A DNA stretch of 64,000 nt, from positions 186,001 to 250,000 of the forward strand of contig NZ_BMWD01000008.1 of assembly GCF_014651055.1 (NCBI RefSeq). The letters are read 5' to 3'. This document shows, piece after piece, positions 28,404 to 37,947 of the stretch. Position 1 is the first letter of the stretch; every line of letters starts with the position of its first letter. A program made the translations under genes and the position numbers. Below the pieces are notes generated by a model. It saw nothing but the letters and a program-made list of their open reading frames with translations. It searched no databases and had not been told where the DNA came from. This DNA is from Streptomyces fructofermentans. GTDB taxonomy: Bacteria; Actinomycetota; Actinomycetes; Streptomycetales; Streptomycetaceae.

Positions 28404-28560
28404 GGGACGAGTACCTCTCCGCGGGGTCGTGGTGGGCGTTCAAGGGGGCAGACCGTTCGGCGGCGCCGGACTCATCGGCCTTCCGGGCGGGAATCCGCTC
28501 CGGTTCCGCTCCGGTTCCGCGCCGGTTCCGGCCGGGGCGGCCGCGCGGGACGGCGGCCGG

Positions 28561-28956
28561 TCAGCGCGTCGGGGAGGGGGCCGCGGAGGGTGCCGCCGCG
28601 GTGTCGCGGGCCAGGACGGCCTGCACGATGCGCAGGGCCTCGTCGGGGCCGATGCCGACACCGGCGACGATGGCGGCGTACTCGGCGGCGGCGCGGTGTG
28701 CCACTGCGCGCCCGTTCTCGCCGGCCGCGGACACGAAGGAACCTGCCGCCCGGCGGGTTTCGATCAGTCCCGCCTCCTCCAGCTCCCGGTAGGCCCGGCC
28801 GACGGTGTTGGCGGCCAGGCCCAGGTCCGCGGCGAGGCGGCGGATGGTCGGCAGCCGGGTCCCCACGGCGAGCGTACGGTCCTGGATCTGCCGGGCGAGC
28901 TGGGCGCGGATCTGCTCGAACGGCGGGACGGCGGAGGCCGGGTCGATGACGATCAC
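28561..28956 (-). CDS. YtrA-type GntR family regulator
   Basis: 131-aa repressor. The N-terminal GntR winged helix is complete: PPFEQIRAQLARQIQ, LPTIRRLAADLGLAANTVGR, AYRELEEAGLIETRR. Only about 45 helical residues follow, as in the small YtrA subfamily that usually controls adjacent membrane-protein genes. The GTG start overlaps the stop of the membrane-protein gene by 4 bp (GTGA), so both are made from one transcript. The perfect inverted repeat just before the membrane-protein start is its likely operator, giving autoregulation. The effector is unknown. Confidence 0.85.
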   Translation of the reverse strand: MIVIDPASAVPPFEQIRAQLARQIQDRTLAVGTRLPTIRRLAADLGLAANTVGRAYRELEEAGLIETRRAAGSFVSAAGENGRAVAHRAAAEYAAIVAGVGIGPDEALRIVQAVLARDTAAAPSAAPSPTR

Positions 28957-29813
28957 AGGTCTGCCGGCCGCCCGTGCCGGGTCGTGCCGCGCCGTGCGAG
29001 CGCGGCGCCCCGCGCGGTCCGCAGGGTGATCAGTACGAGCGTGACGGCGCCGCCTGCGATGAGGGCGAACCACGCGACGTTCCACCAGACGACTGCGGTG
29101 CCGGCCATCGAGGCGGAGGGGATGTACCAGGGCATGCACCACACCATGGTGGGCGCGGTGACCTCCCGGGCGTCCTCGATCCGCAGGAGGGCGTCGGCGG
29201 TCAGCGCGGGCTCGTCGTCGGCCACGGCCGGGCTCGTGAGGACATGGCGGAGCTGGACGGCCGTGACGGCGGCCGCTGCGCACAGCCCGACGAGCAGGAC
29301 GCCCGCCGCGTACCGGACGCCGGGTGCCGACGCGGCCAGGGCGCCGGCGGTCAGCGCGATCGCGCACGCGAACGTGGTGGCCGCGAGTGCGGCGCGGGCA
29401 GGTCCGAGCACGGCGCGCCAGCCGAGGTGGACGGGGTGGGCCGCCCGGCGCCGCAAGCCGGCGGCGGCCTGCCGGTCGACGTGGCGCACCCGCCGGTCCA
29501 GCAGTGCTTGGGCGGACACGAACGCCGCCACCAGCAGCGCGAGAAGCAGCAGCGGCCGGTACGGGTAGGGGCCGTTCGCCCCGGAGGCGTCTTCGAGGGG
29601 TCCGCCGACGGTGTAGACGAGGGCGAGCGCGACGATGAACACGGCCAGCAGGATCTGACTCGCCAGGCGCGTGTTCTGCCGGACGGCCAGCCGCTTCGCC
29701 AGCAGGGCGGTCGGCGGGACGTCGGGCAGGCCGTGCCCGGTCAGCCACAGCCGGGCCCGTTCGAGATCGGCCGGACGCTCCGGCTGCTCGTCCTTCGAGG
29801 TGAGGGTCGACAT
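28953..29813 (-). CDS. DUF1648-like multi-pass membrane protein under GntR control
   Basis: 286-aa membrane protein with about five or six hydrophobic segments (residues 50-75, 85-105, 145-165, 170-195, 240-265). The domain label is only a guess; I do not recognise a precise family. There is no ABC ATPase gene, unlike many YtrA operons. Two adjacent ATGs are possible; the second (29813) has AAGGGG at better spacing. It is first in a two-gene operon with the GntR regulator, and the operator-like inverted repeat begins nine bases upstream. Confidence 0.7.
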   Translation of the reverse strand: MSTLTSKDEQPERPADLERARLWLTGHGLPDVPPTALLAKRLAVRQNTRLASQILLAVFIVALALVYTVGGPLEDASGANGPYPYRPLLLLALLVAAFVSAQALLDRRVRHVDRQAAAGLRRRAAHPVHLGWRAVLGPARAALAATTFACAIALTAGALAASAPGVRYAAGVLLVGLCAAAAVTAVQLRHVLTSPAVADDEPALTADALLRIEDAREVTAPTMVWCMPWYIPSASMAGTAVVWWNVAWFALIAGGAVTLVLITLRTARGAALARRGTTRHGRPADL

Positions 29814-29821
29814 CATTGCCC

Positions 29822-29869
29822 CTTGTCGCAAGCCTTGTCTCAACAGGGTGCGTCAAGGCTTGCGACAAG
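29822..29869. promoter_or_regulatory. Perfect 16-bp inverted repeat, probable GntR operator
   Basis: CTTGTCGCAAGCCTTG (29822-29837) and its exact complement CAAGGCTTGCGACAAG (29854-29869) flank a 16-base spacer, immediately before the start of the membrane protein-GntR operon. The ribosome binding site of that operon overlaps the inner edge. Spacing of 32 bases centre to centre would place both arms on one DNA face. Confidence 0.8.
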
Positions 29870-29971
29870 TCAATGGGCGGCGGGCGGCAGGCTCCGTCCA
29901 CCGTCGGACGGCCGGTTGCCGGACCTCGGGAATCGCCCCGGGCGACCGCGGTGCGGTTGAATGCCCGCGTG

Positions 29972-30706
29972 GTGAACTGGGCCGGGATGTACGACTGTTA
30001 CGGGGACGTCGACCGCGTCCCGGACCTTCTGGCGCGGGTCGAGCGCGAGGACGACGCGGAGGTGTGGCGGGAGCTGGGCCACCGGCTCGTCCTGGAGGGC
30101 GACATGGTGTTCGCCGCCAGTTTCGTCGCGCTGCCCGCCCTGGTCCGCCTCGCGTCGCGGAGCGCATGGGCCCGGAGGCTGGCCGGGGAGATCGTGCGGT
30201 GCGCGGCGGGGGCCCACGGCTGCGACGACCTGCTGGCGGGCTGTGCCGGTGCCGTCGCCCGGTTCCGCGAGCTGCTGGACGCGCATCTGCGGTCGCGGCC
30301 CGACGCCTACCTCCCGGCCTTCTGCGATCTGCTCGCCGCCGACGGGCAGTACCACTGGAGCGCCGTGCTCGGGGACTTCTCGGACGACTTCTACGGGGTC
30401 GCCTGCCCGCAGTGCGCCGTGGCGGTGACGATCGCCATCGGCGACCACGGGCGCTACTCGGCGATCCGGGACTGGCACCTGGGTGACGTGGACCGCCGCG
30501 ACCTGCGTCCGGCGGCTCCCGAGGATCTGTCCGGCACCGGTCGGTGGATGTACGGGACCGCCGTCCGCGACGGGCAGAGCGTGCTGGCCGACGGGATCGC
30601 CCACCTCTTCGGCCGGGCGGAATGCCCGCCCTGCGGCGCCGTCTTCGGTGTAGCGGACGAGTACGCGGCCGCCCACCGCTCGTCGACCGACCCCTGGGCG
30701 GCGTGA
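29972..30706 (+). CDS. Hypothetical protein with Cys pairs, about 244 aa
   Basis: I do not recognise the family. The protein is mainly helical. It contains CPQC (in FYGVACPQCAVAVTI) and CPPC (in AECPPCGAVFG), spaced about 75 residues apart, suggesting a metal or redox site. There is no signal peptide. Start choice is uncertain: GTGs at 29969 and 29972 and an ATG at 29987 are all possible and no Shine-Dalgarno sequence decides. It is divergent from the GntR operon. Confidence 0.65.
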   Translation: MNWAGMYDCYGDVDRVPDLLARVEREDDAEVWRELGHRLVLEGDMVFAASFVALPALVRLASRSAWARRLAGEIVRCAAGAHGCDDLLAGCAGAVARFRELLDAHLRSRPDAYLPAFCDLLAADGQYHWSAVLGDFSDDFYGVACPQCAVAVTIAIGDHGRYSAIRDWHLGDVDRRDLRPAAPEDLSGTGRWMYGTAVRDGQSVLADGIAHLFGRAECPPCGAVFGVADEYAAAHRSSTDPWAA

Positions 30707-30836
30707 CCGGACCGGGCGCCACCGCCCCCCCCCGGAAGCCCGCTGCCTTGCGCCGCCCGGAAGCCCGCCGCCCGGCACCACCCGGAAGGCCGCCCGGAAT
30801 CGCGCCGTGAGCGGCAGGGCGCGGTCCGCCGGCGCG

Positions 30837-31463
30837 TCAGTACCGCTGTGCCTTGGCCACCTTGGCGGTCAGCGGCGGGTCGGCCGGCTTGCGGCTGATG
30901 GCGAGGGGCTGGGCGCGTTCGCCGGGCGCGAGGTCCTCGGCTCCGACGAAGCGGGTCTCCATCACCTTGCCGGAGTCGTCGAGGAAGTCGACCTGCACGG
31001 CGTACGAGGCCGCCTCGTCGGTGCTGTTGGTGATGTTCACGACGACGGCCAGCAGCCCGCTCGTCTGGGACCGGGGCTTGCCGGTCAGGGAGACGTCGGA
31101 GGTCGCGTTGCCCTTGCCGTCGACGTCCGCCAGTTGGCTCTGGGCCGCCTTGTTCGCGCGCTCCACCTCGGCCGACACGGACGCCTCGAAGGAGGACGCC
31201 GCGGCCGAGGCCGAGGACGCCGCCGCGGAGACGGCCGCGCGTCCCGATTCGCGCAGCGACTCCAGCGCGGACGGCGCGGTACCGCTGAACGAGGCCGTTT
31301 CGGGGGGCGTCGGGCGTTCGCCGGTCGACGAACCGGAGTCGCTGTCGCTGCTGCACGACGTCAGGACCGCCGCGCCGAGAGCGGCGACGCACACGGCCGC
31401 GGTGACGGCAGCCGTACGGGTCCTGCCCGGCCGGCGGGGGTCGCGGGGCTGCGTTGTGTTCAT
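30837..31463 (-). CDS. Putative lipoprotein with Ala/Ser-rich linker
   Basis: 208-aa exported protein. The N-terminus has Arg residues, a hydrophobic stretch and the lipobox-like AVLTSC (Cys at about residue 37), so it is probably lipid-anchored at the outer face of the membrane. Residues 40-110 are Ser/Ala/Glu-rich and probably a flexible or coiled linker. The C-terminal part (SGLLAVVVNITNSTDEAASY, then VQVDFLDDSGKVMET) resembles the FxLYD beta-sandwich domain of bacterial lipoproteins. Function unknown. AGGA before the ATG is a modest ribosome binding site. Confidence 0.75.
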   Translation of the reverse strand: MNTTQPRDPRRPGRTRTAAVTAAVCVAALGAAVLTSCSSDSDSGSSTGERPTPPETASFSGTAPSALESLRESGRAAVSAAASSASAAASSFEASVSAEVERANKAAQSQLADVDGKGNATSDVSLTGKPRSQTSGLLAVVVNITNSTDEAASYAVQVDFLDDSGKVMETRFVGAEDLAPGERAQPLAISRKPADPPLTAKVAKAQRY

Positions 31464-31705
31464 CGGGTCCTGACCTCGCTCGTCATGCGGTGGGTGACGG
31501 GTGACGCCCTCTTTCGCCGGGCGAAATGAACGCTATGCCGAAAATGCGCACGTGGCACTCCGGCGCGGCCCGCCCGGGGGCGCCCCGCCCGCCCCGGTGT
31601 CGGTCCGAGGCACGCGACCCGGCCCGCGCGCTCGTCAGGTCCACGGCGGGCACCCGGAACGCCCTCCCCGAGCGGAGCGACTGTTCCCCGGATGCCGCGC
31701 ACGCG

Positions 31706-31786
31706 CTCGTCCCCGCCGTGCGACGGCTCGTTCCCGCCGTGCGACGGCTCGTTCCCGCCGTGCGACGGCTCGTCCCCGCCGCGCAG
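31706..31786. repeat. 21-bp tandem repeat, nearly four copies
   Basis: CTCGTYCCCGCCGTGCGACGG repeats at 31706, 31727, 31748 and (partial) 31769. It lies in a 513-base gene-free gap (31464-31976) between the lipoprotein start and the baeRF-like gene end. The array keeps all six frames open, which explains the long but meaningless frames here. Confidence 0.85.
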
Positions 31787-31976
31787 CCGTGAGGCCAGCC
31801 GCGGTCACCCGCCTCCCACGCCCGCACCGCCGTGGCGCCCGTCGCGAGCGCGCGTCGCCCATGCCCGCACACCCTGGCACCGCCGTGCGCACCTGTCGTG
31901 ACGGCCCGCCAGATCCGGCCCGCCAGGTCCGGCGCGCCCGCGAAGCGCATCCCGCGCGAGGACGCGCGGCGCGGGT

Positions 31977-33080
31977 TCAGTAGCGCAGCACCCCGGCGAT
32001 GCCCTGCGCCGATTCCAGCGTGCCGTCCGGTACGAAGCGGACGTCCGCGCCCGTGTCCAGGCACCGTTCGACGATCTCGTCCACGATGTCCTCGCGCGCG
32101 TCGAGGTGGCCGCCGGCGGCGGGCACGAGGTGGTCGCCGCCGTCGTCGCGCACGGTCACGCGGTAGTTCTCCTCCACGGCGAGCAGCCGGACGCGGCCGT
32201 CGTTGGCGTTCTGCCACACCTCGTCCACGCCCGCCGCGAAGTCCTTGCGGCCCCGGGCCGCGTCGAGTTCGCGCGTCACGCCGTCGACGGCCCGCAGGTC
32301 CGCGGACTCGACCAGCGGACGAACCGCCTGCCATACGGTGTCGGCGCCCGCGTGCGCGAGTCCGCCGTACGGGACGTGGACGGCGTCCTTGGTGACGGTG
32401 CCGAGCTCCGCCAGGCAGGCCAGCGCGTTCTGCACCCCCGTGACGTACACCGGCCGCGGGTCGGCGGCCAGTACCTGGGCGAGGGCGGTGTCGCCCTCCC
32501 GCAGGAAGTGGCGCGTCTGCTCGTCGCGGAAGGTGCTGGGCAGGTCGCCGATCCGCTCCTGCCGTTCGGCGTCCGGGTCCACCAGGCTCCGCTCCAGCGG
32601 GAAGCCCGCCTTCGAGGACTCGCTCACGTGCCCGGGGACACCGGCGCCGCTCCACAGCGAGATCCGGTCCGCGGAGACCGCGAGCACCCAGAAGGGGCGC
32701 TCCGCCGCCTGCGCCGCCACCAGGTTGCGGGTGAGGAACGTGTCCGACAGGACGACCCGTTCCGGTACGGTCCGGGCGAGCGACCACACCTGGTGCTCGC
32801 CGGGGGCGGCGAAGATCGCGAGGCCGTCCTCCGCGTGCGCCAGGTCCACCTCCGCGAGCGCGAGCTCCAGTTGGGCGACGACGTCCGCCTTCCGCTCCCG
32901 GGTGACGGCGGGATCGGCCTCGATCTGCCTGCGCGCCTCCGACACCACGTTGCGCAGCCGGACCGGGTCCTGTGCGTTGTCGGGCTCGCGGCGGTGGGTC
33001 GGGGTCAGGACCGACACGGCCGGGTAGGGCCGGGGCCGACGGAGTTCAGTGAGGGTGTGCGGGCTCAGTGCATGCTCCAT
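31977..33080 (-). CDS. baeRF-like (bacterial/archaeal eRF1-related) protein
   Basis: 367-aa protein. HTLTELRRPRPYPAVSVLTP and THRREPDNAQDPVRLRNVV are typical of the actinobacterial proteins assigned to the baeRF families, which are related to the central domain of eRF1 release factor and proposed to act at ribosomes. The rest has FAAPGEHQVWSL, SDTFLTRNLVAAQAAERPFW and a C-terminal VRFVPDGTLESAQGIAGVLRY. It often precedes ion or stress genes, but no biochemical role is established. The start at 33080 is chosen by similarity to family N-termini; no ribosome binding site is obvious. It is divergent from the antiporter gene. Confidence 0.7.
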   Translation of the reverse strand: MEHALSPHTLTELRRPRPYPAVSVLTPTHRREPDNAQDPVRLRNVVSEARRQIEADPAVTRERKADVVAQLELALAEVDLAHAEDGLAIFAAPGEHQVWSLARTVPERVVLSDTFLTRNLVAAQAAERPFWVLAVSADRISLWSGAGVPGHVSESSKAGFPLERSLVDPDAERQERIGDLPSTFRDEQTRHFLREGDTALAQVLAADPRPVYVTGVQNALACLAELGTVTKDAVHVPYGGLAHAGADTVWQAVRPLVESADLRAVDGVTRELDAARGRKDFAAGVDEVWQNANDGRVRLLAVEENYRVTVRDDGGDHLVPAAGGHLDAREDIVDEIVERCLDTGADVRFVPDGTLESAQGIAGVLRY

Positions 33081-33207
33081 ACCAGCACGATAGGACCGAA
33101 ACGGGGCGCGGGCATTCGGGGGAACCCGTCCCGGCAAAAGGGGCATTTCGCTGTTACCGTCGCGGACAGTCGCGTCGTACACCTCCCTGCCGTGCCCAAG
33201 GACGTAC

Positions 33208-34635
33208 ATGACCCAGGCCGACACCGCAGCAGGCTCCCCGGCTCCCGCCGCCAAGCTGACCCTGCCCACTCTGACCACGATGGTCGTCGGCTCGATGGTC
33301 GGGGCCGGGGTCTTCTCGCTTCCCCAGCGCTTCGGCCAGGAGACGGGTGTCGCCGGAGCGCTCATCGCGTGGACGGTCGCGGGCACGGGCATGCTGATGC
33401 TCGCCTTCGTGTTCCAGCGGCTCGCCCTGCGCAGACCCGACCTCGACGCAGGTGTCTACGCGTACGCCAAGGCGGGCTTCGGCGAGTACCTCGGCTTCTT
33501 CTCCGCGTTCGGCTACTGGGCCAGCGCCTGCGTCGGCAACGTGACGTACTGGGTGCTCATCATGTCCACCATCGGGGCCGTCGCCCCGGCGCTCGGCGAC
33601 GGCGACACCGTGCTCGCGGTGGTGCTCTCGTCGGTGGGCCTGTGGGCGTTCTTCCTGCTCATCAGCCGGGGCGTGAAGGAGGCCGCGGCCATCAACCGGA
33701 TCGTCACGGTCGCCAAGGTCGTGCCCATCCTCGTCTTCGTCCTGATCGCCCTGTTCTGCCTCAAGCCCCAGGTGTTCGCCGACAACTTCGCCGGCGCCGA
33801 CTACGCCGGTTCGCTGTTCGAGCAGGTCAAGGGCACCATGCTGGCCACGGTCTTCGTGTTCCTCGGTGTCGAGGGCGCGAGCGTCTACTCCCGGCACGCC
33901 AAGCGCCGCGAGGACGTCGGCCGGGCGACCGTCCTCGGCTTCCTGAGCGTCTTCGCCGTCTTCGCCTCGGTCACCATCGTGTCGTACGGCATCCTGCCGA
34001 TGGGCGAGATCGCCGAGCTGAGGCAGCCGTCGATGGCCGGGGTGCTGGAGGCCGCCGTCGGCAACTGGGGCCAGGTGTTCGTCAGCGTCGGACTGATCGT
34101 CTCCGTCCTCGGCGCGTACCTCGCCTGGACCCTGATGGCGGCCGAGGTCCTCTTCGTCGCGGCCAAGGACGACGACATGCCGCGCTTCCTGCGGCGCGCC
34201 ACCAAGGCCGACGTGCCCGTACCGGCCCTGGTCATGACCACCGTGCTGACCCAGATCGTGCTGGTCGTCACCCTGTTCTCGGACGACGCGTTCAACTTCG
34301 CGCTCGACCTGACCAGCGCCCTCACCCTCATCCCGTTCCTGCTCGCCGCCGCCTTCGCGGTGAAGGTCGCGCGCTCCGGCGGCGCCGGCCGCGCCGACCT
34401 GCCGATCGCGCTCGTGGCGACGCTCTACACCGCGTTCCTCCTCTACGCGGCGGGCCCGAGGTTCCTCCTCGTCTCGTTCATCATCTACGCGCCCGCCAGC
34501 GTCCTGTTCGTGATGGCGCGTCGCGAGCAGGGCAGACGGCTGTTCTCACCCGCCGAACTCGTCATCCTCGCCGTCTCGGTCGTCGGGGCCGTGCTCGGCG
34601 TGGTCGCGCTCGCCGTCGGCTGGATCAGCCTGTGA
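33208..34635 (+). CDS. arcD: ArcD-like arginine/ornithine antiporter (APC family)
   Basis: 475-aa membrane protein with about 12 helices. [21 protein letters not shown] is the APC N-terminal helix with the GAGVFSLP substrate-binding motif (21 residues when written whole; key part VGAGVFSLP). [19 protein letters not shown] and [20 protein letters not shown] match basic-amino-acid antiporters of the ArcD/YdgI type. AAGGA precedes the ATG. The arginine deiminase gene follows after 70 bases on the same strand, so exchange of arginine for citrulline or ornithine is the likely role. Confidence 0.88.
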   Translation: MTQADTAAGSPAPAAKLTLPTLTTMVVGSMVGAGVFSLPQRFGQETGVAGALIAWTVAGTGMLMLAFVFQRLALRRPDLDAGVYAYAKAGFGEYLGFFSAFGYWASACVGNVTYWVLIMSTIGAVAPALGDGDTVLAVVLSSVGLWAFFLLISRGVKEAAAINRIVTVAKVVPILVFVLIALFCLKPQVFADNFAGADYAGSLFEQVKGTMLATVFVFLGVEGASVYSRHAKRREDVGRATVLGFLSVFAVFASVTIVSYGILPMGEIAELRQPSMAGVLEAAVGNWGQVFVSVGLIVSVLGAYLAWTLMAAEVLFVAAKDDDMPRFLRRATKADVPVPALVMTTVLTQIVLVVTLFSDDAFNFALDLTSALTLIPFLLAAAFAVKVARSGGAGRADLPIALVATLYTAFLLYAAGPRFLLVSFIIYAPASVLFVMARREQGRRLFSPAELVILAVSVVGAVLGVVALAVGWISL

Positions 34636-34661
34636 GCGCCCGCACCGGACCCGCTCGGGGC

Positions 34662-34691
34662 CGTACCGCCGATTCCCGTACCGCCGATTCC
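34662..34691. repeat. 15-bp tandem duplication upstream of arcA
   Basis: CGTACCGCCGATTCC occurs twice head to tail (34662-34676, 34677-34691), just before the arcA ribosome binding site GGAAGGG. Confidence 0.9.
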
Positions 34692-34705
34692 TGGAAGGGC
34701 AGACC

Positions 34706-35968
34706 GTGACCAGCCAAGACACCACGCCCGGGCCCGCGTACGGCGTCCACTCCGAGGTCGGCAGACTGCGCAAGGTGCTGGTCTGCGCCCCCGGGCTCGC
34801 CCACCGCAGGCTCACGCCCACCAACTCGGACGACCTGCTCTTCGACGACGTCATGTGGGTGGAGAACGCCCAGCGCGACCACGCCGACTTCGTCGGCGAG
34901 CTGCGTGGGCGCGGCGTCGACGTCGTCGAACTGCACGACCTGCTCACCGAGACCGTGGCCCGGCCCGAGGCGAGGGACTGGCTCCTCGACCGCAAGATCA
35001 CGGCGAACGAGGTCGGCCTCGGGCTGATGGACGACACCCGGGCGTTCCTGGAGTCCCTGGCACCCCGCGGGCTGGCCGAGCACCTGATCGGCGGCCTGGC
35101 CACCACGGACCTGCCCGACGAGTTCCGCGAAGGGTACGTGGCGCTGGCCCGCGAATCGACCGGCGCGCGCGAGTACCTGATGCCGCCGCTGCCGAACACC
35201 CTCTACACGCGGGACACCACCTGCTGGCTCTACGGAGGGCTCACGCTCAATCCGCTCTACTGGCCCGCCCGGCACGACGAGACGCTCCTGATGAAGGCGA
35301 TCTACACCTTCCACCCGGACTACGCGGGTTCCACCGTGTGGTGGGGGGACCCCGAGAAGGACTGGGGGCAGGCCACGTTCGAGGGCGGCGACATCATGCC
35401 CGTGGGAAACGGGGTCGTTCTCATGGGCATGAGCGAGCGCACCTCCCGGCAGGCGATCACCCAGGTCGCCGCCGCGCTCTTCGAGAACGGGGCGGCCGAG
35501 CACGTCATCGTCGCGGGGATGCCCAGACTGCGGTCGGCGATGCACCTGGACACCGTCTTCACCTTCGCGGACCGGGACCTGGTGACCCTGTATCCGACGA
35601 TCATGGACCGGGTCCACACCTTCTCCCTGCGGCCGGCGGACAGGGCTCCCGGCCTCGAACTCACCGACGAGGGGTCCCGCCCGTTCGTGGACGTGGTGGC
35701 GCAGGCCCTCGGGCTCGGCGCGCTGCGGGTCGTGGAGACGGGCGGGGACGTCTACGCCTCCGAACGGCAGCAGTGGGACAGCGGCAACAACGCCGTCGCG
35801 CTGGAGCCCGGCGTGGTCTTCACCTACGACCGCAACACCCAGACCAACGCGCTGCTGCGGAAGGCGGGTGTGGAGGTCATCACGATCGTCGGCGCCGAAC
35901 TCGGGCGCGGACGCGGCGGGGGCCACTGCATGACGTGCCCGATCGTGCGGGACCCGGTCGACTTCTGA
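34706..35968 (+). CDS. arcA: Arginine deiminase
   Basis: 420-aa enzyme that hydrolyses L-arginine to citrulline and ammonia. Catalytic residues are in context: [17 protein letters not shown] at the N-terminus, [24 protein letters not shown] (Glu/Asp binding guanidinium), [10 protein letters not shown] (His), and the nucleophilic Cys in [13 protein letters not shown]. Length equals the family norm. The GTG start has GGAAGGG at good spacing. It is co-directional with the arcD-like antiporter. No ornithine carbamoyltransferase or carbamate kinase gene is present here, so the classic ATP-yielding ADI pathway is not complete at this locus. Confidence 0.95.
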   Translation: MTSQDTTPGPAYGVHSEVGRLRKVLVCAPGLAHRRLTPTNSDDLLFDDVMWVENAQRDHADFVGELRGRGVDVVELHDLLTETVARPEARDWLLDRKITANEVGLGLMDDTRAFLESLAPRGLAEHLIGGLATTDLPDEFREGYVALARESTGAREYLMPPLPNTLYTRDTTCWLYGGLTLNPLYWPARHDETLLMKAIYTFHPDYAGSTVWWGDPEKDWGQATFEGGDIMPVGNGVVLMGMSERTSRQAITQVAAALFENGAAEHVIVAGMPRLRSAMHLDTVFTFADRDLVTLYPTIMDRVHTFSLRPADRAPGLELTDEGSRPFVDVVAQALGLGALRVVETGGDVYASERQQWDSGNNAVALEPGVVFTYDRNTQTNALLRKAGVEVITIVGAELGRGRGGGHCMTCPIVRDPVDF

Positions 35969-36006
35969 CGGCTCCCGGGCGTGCGGCCCACGGCGGGTCC
36001 CGCGGG

Positions 36007-36052
36007 CCCCGGACCCGGGGGTCCGCCGCCCGCGGGACCCCCGGGTCCGGGG
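36007..36052. terminator. Strong bidirectional hairpin after arcA
   Basis: Perfect 18-bp stem: CCCCGGACCCGGGGGTCC at 36007-36024 and its exact complement at 36035-36052, with a 10-base loop. It lies between convergent arcA and peptidase genes. Confidence 0.88.
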
Positions 36053-36084
36053 TGCCCGCCCGCGCGTCCGTCCCGTCGGGCCGG

Positions 36085-37653
36085 TCACTCCTCCGTACCG
36101 CAGGAACTCCCGTCGTGCGGCAGGGTTCCGTAGAGCAGGAAGTCGTCGACCTTCCGGTGCACGCACTTCGAGGACGCGTACCCGGTGTGGCCCTCGCCCT
36201 TGTTGTCGAGAACCACCGCCGAGGAGCCGAGCCGCTCGGCGGTCTCCGTCGTCCAGCGGTACGGGGTCGCGGGGTCGCCGCGCGTACCGACGAGCAGCAT
36301 CTTCGAGGTGTCGACGTCGCGCACCTCGTCCCGGATGTACGTGGTGCCCTTGGGCCGGCCGTAGCACATCAGCACCTGGGTGAGCCGGTACTCGCCGAAC
36401 ACCGGCGACGCCTTGCGGTAGGCCTTGCGCAGACCCGCGAGGTTCTCGGTGATCTGCTTCGCGCTGGGCCGGTCCGGGTCGTCCGCGCAGTTCACCGCGA
36501 TCAGCGCGGCCGGCAGGTTGTCGGACGGGACGTCGCCCTCGTCGACCAGGTCGCCCTCGTCGTCCCCGGCGCGCGGGCCCACGCCGGGCAGAGAGAAGCC
36601 GCCGGAGGAGAACCGCATGACGCCCGCGGTGTCGCCGTCCTGGACCAGCGAGGAGAGCGCCTGCGACAGCGTCGGCCACAACTCCTTGCTGTAGAGGGCC
36701 TGACCCATGGCGCCGACCAGGTCCTGGCCGGAGAAGCGCTCGCCGAAGTCGGTGGGCACCGGGTCCTCGTCGAGCGCCCTCACCAGCCGGACCACGTCCT
36801 CGCGCGCCGTGCGCGCGTCCTGGCCGAAGGCGCAGTTGATGTCGTCGGTGCACCAGGTGAGGAAGCTGTCCAGGGCCGTCTGCTGGCCCCGCGCACCGGC
36901 GATGCCCTGCTCGCTGAGCGGTTCGGTGAGGGTGTCCACACCGTCGAGGACGAACCGGCCCGTCCGATCGGGGAACTGGGAGGCGTACACCGCGCCCAGC
37001 CGCGTCCCGTAGGAGAAGCCGAGGTAGTTGAGCTTCTTGTCGCCCAGCGCGTCTCGCATCACGTCCAGGTCGCGCGAGGCGTTCACCGTGCCTATGTGGG
37101 GCAGCACGGGTCCGGAGGCCGCCGCGCACTCGGCGGCGGCCTCACGCAGCAGCTCCAGTTCGTCCGCCGGGTCGTCGTCCTTGCCGTCGGCGTCGGGGTC
37201 CATCGCCTCCATGACCTCGTACGTGCCTTCGCCGCAGCTCACCGGTGAACTCCGGCCCACGCCCCGCGGATCGAAGGTCACCACGTCGTAGCCGTCGGTC
37301 AGGCCCATGAACTCCTTGCTGCCGGAAGCGAGTTCACCGACCCCCGGCCCGCCGGGACCGCCGAAGTTGAGGAGCACCGAGCCCCTCGAGTCGCCCGTCG
37401 CCCGGATTCTGGCCATGGCCAGGTCGAGCGTCCCGCCGTCCGGCTTCGCGTAGTCGATCGGGACGGTCACCCTGCCGCACTGCATTCCCGCGGGCAGGTT
37501 CTCGCCGTCGCAGGCGGACCAGCGGATCCTCTGGTCGTAGAAGCGGGACAGGTCGGGGCCGTCGGCGGCGTACGCCATCGACGGGAGCCCGGCTCCCATC
37601 AGGGCCAGTGTCACGGCGCCGGTGAAAGCCCGGCGATGATGCGTGGACAGCAT
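36085..37653 (-). CDS. Secreted tripeptidyl aminopeptidase-like alpha/beta hydrolase
   Basis: 522-aa exported serine hydrolase of the Streptomyces Tap/SlpD/SlpE family (peptidase S33). A signal peptide spans residues 1-29 (ending SMAYAA). The oxyanion region is LLNFGGPGGPG; the nucleophile elbow is YLGFSYGTRLG (Ser); the acid is near GTRGDPATP and the His in EGHTGYASSK. Such enzymes remove N-terminal tripeptides from extracellular proteins. A GGGAGG site precedes the ATG. There is no downstream partner. Confidence 0.88.
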   Translation of the reverse strand: MLSTHHRRAFTGAVTLALMGAGLPSMAYAADGPDLSRFYDQRIRWSACDGENLPAGMQCGRVTVPIDYAKPDGGTLDLAMARIRATGDSRGSVLLNFGGPGGPGVGELASGSKEFMGLTDGYDVVTFDPRGVGRSSPVSCGEGTYEVMEAMDPDADGKDDDPADELELLREAAAECAAASGPVLPHIGTVNASRDLDVMRDALGDKKLNYLGFSYGTRLGAVYASQFPDRTGRFVLDGVDTLTEPLSEQGIAGARGQQTALDSFLTWCTDDINCAFGQDARTAREDVVRLVRALDEDPVPTDFGERFSGQDLVGAMGQALYSKELWPTLSQALSSLVQDGDTAGVMRFSSGGFSLPGVGPRAGDDEGDLVDEGDVPSDNLPAALIAVNCADDPDRPSAKQITENLAGLRKAYRKASPVFGEYRLTQVLMCYGRPKGTTYIRDEVRDVDTSKMLLVGTRGDPATPYRWTTETAERLGSSAVVLDNKGEGHTGYASSKCVHRKVDDFLLYGTLPHDGSSCGTEE

Positions 37654-37906
37654 GACGGCCTCCCGGAGCGCCCCGGCCCGAGGCCGGGGATTCCCCCCGG
37701 ATCACGATAAGGGGGCACCCCGGAGCACGCCTCCCGGCGAGCGGCCCGGCGCCGGATGCCCTATTCTCCGCGCCCCGGCGGAAGTCGGGCCGCTCGGCGG
37801 CCGAGCGTGCCCGGGGCTGCTCGGTGAGGGTGCGGGCCGCCGGTCCGGCCGCGGGGCGACGCCTCGGGAGACCCGGCCCACGCCCTCGGGATCGGAGAAC
37901 CCTCGG

Positions 37907-37947
37907 GTGCCGTGCCGTGCCGTGCCGTGCCGTGCCGTGCCGTGCCG
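37907..37947. repeat. Pentanucleotide microsatellite (CCGTG), about eight copies
   Basis: A pure GTGCC/CCGTG run at 37907-37947 sits in the 502-base gap between the divergent peptidase and GNAT genes (37654-38155), where I see no gene. Being 5-bp, length changes would shift promoter geometry by half a helical turn. Confidence 0.9.

Noticed and set aside
31635..31901. Repeat-rich frames (RERAVAR or VPAVRRL repeats)
   Set aside because: Product of the 21-bp array; period divisible by three opens every frame. No conserved sequence or start signal.
37907..37947. CRISPR-like array
   Set aside because: Unit is 5 bases with no spacers. No cas genes in the window; none of the other arrays has unique spacers.
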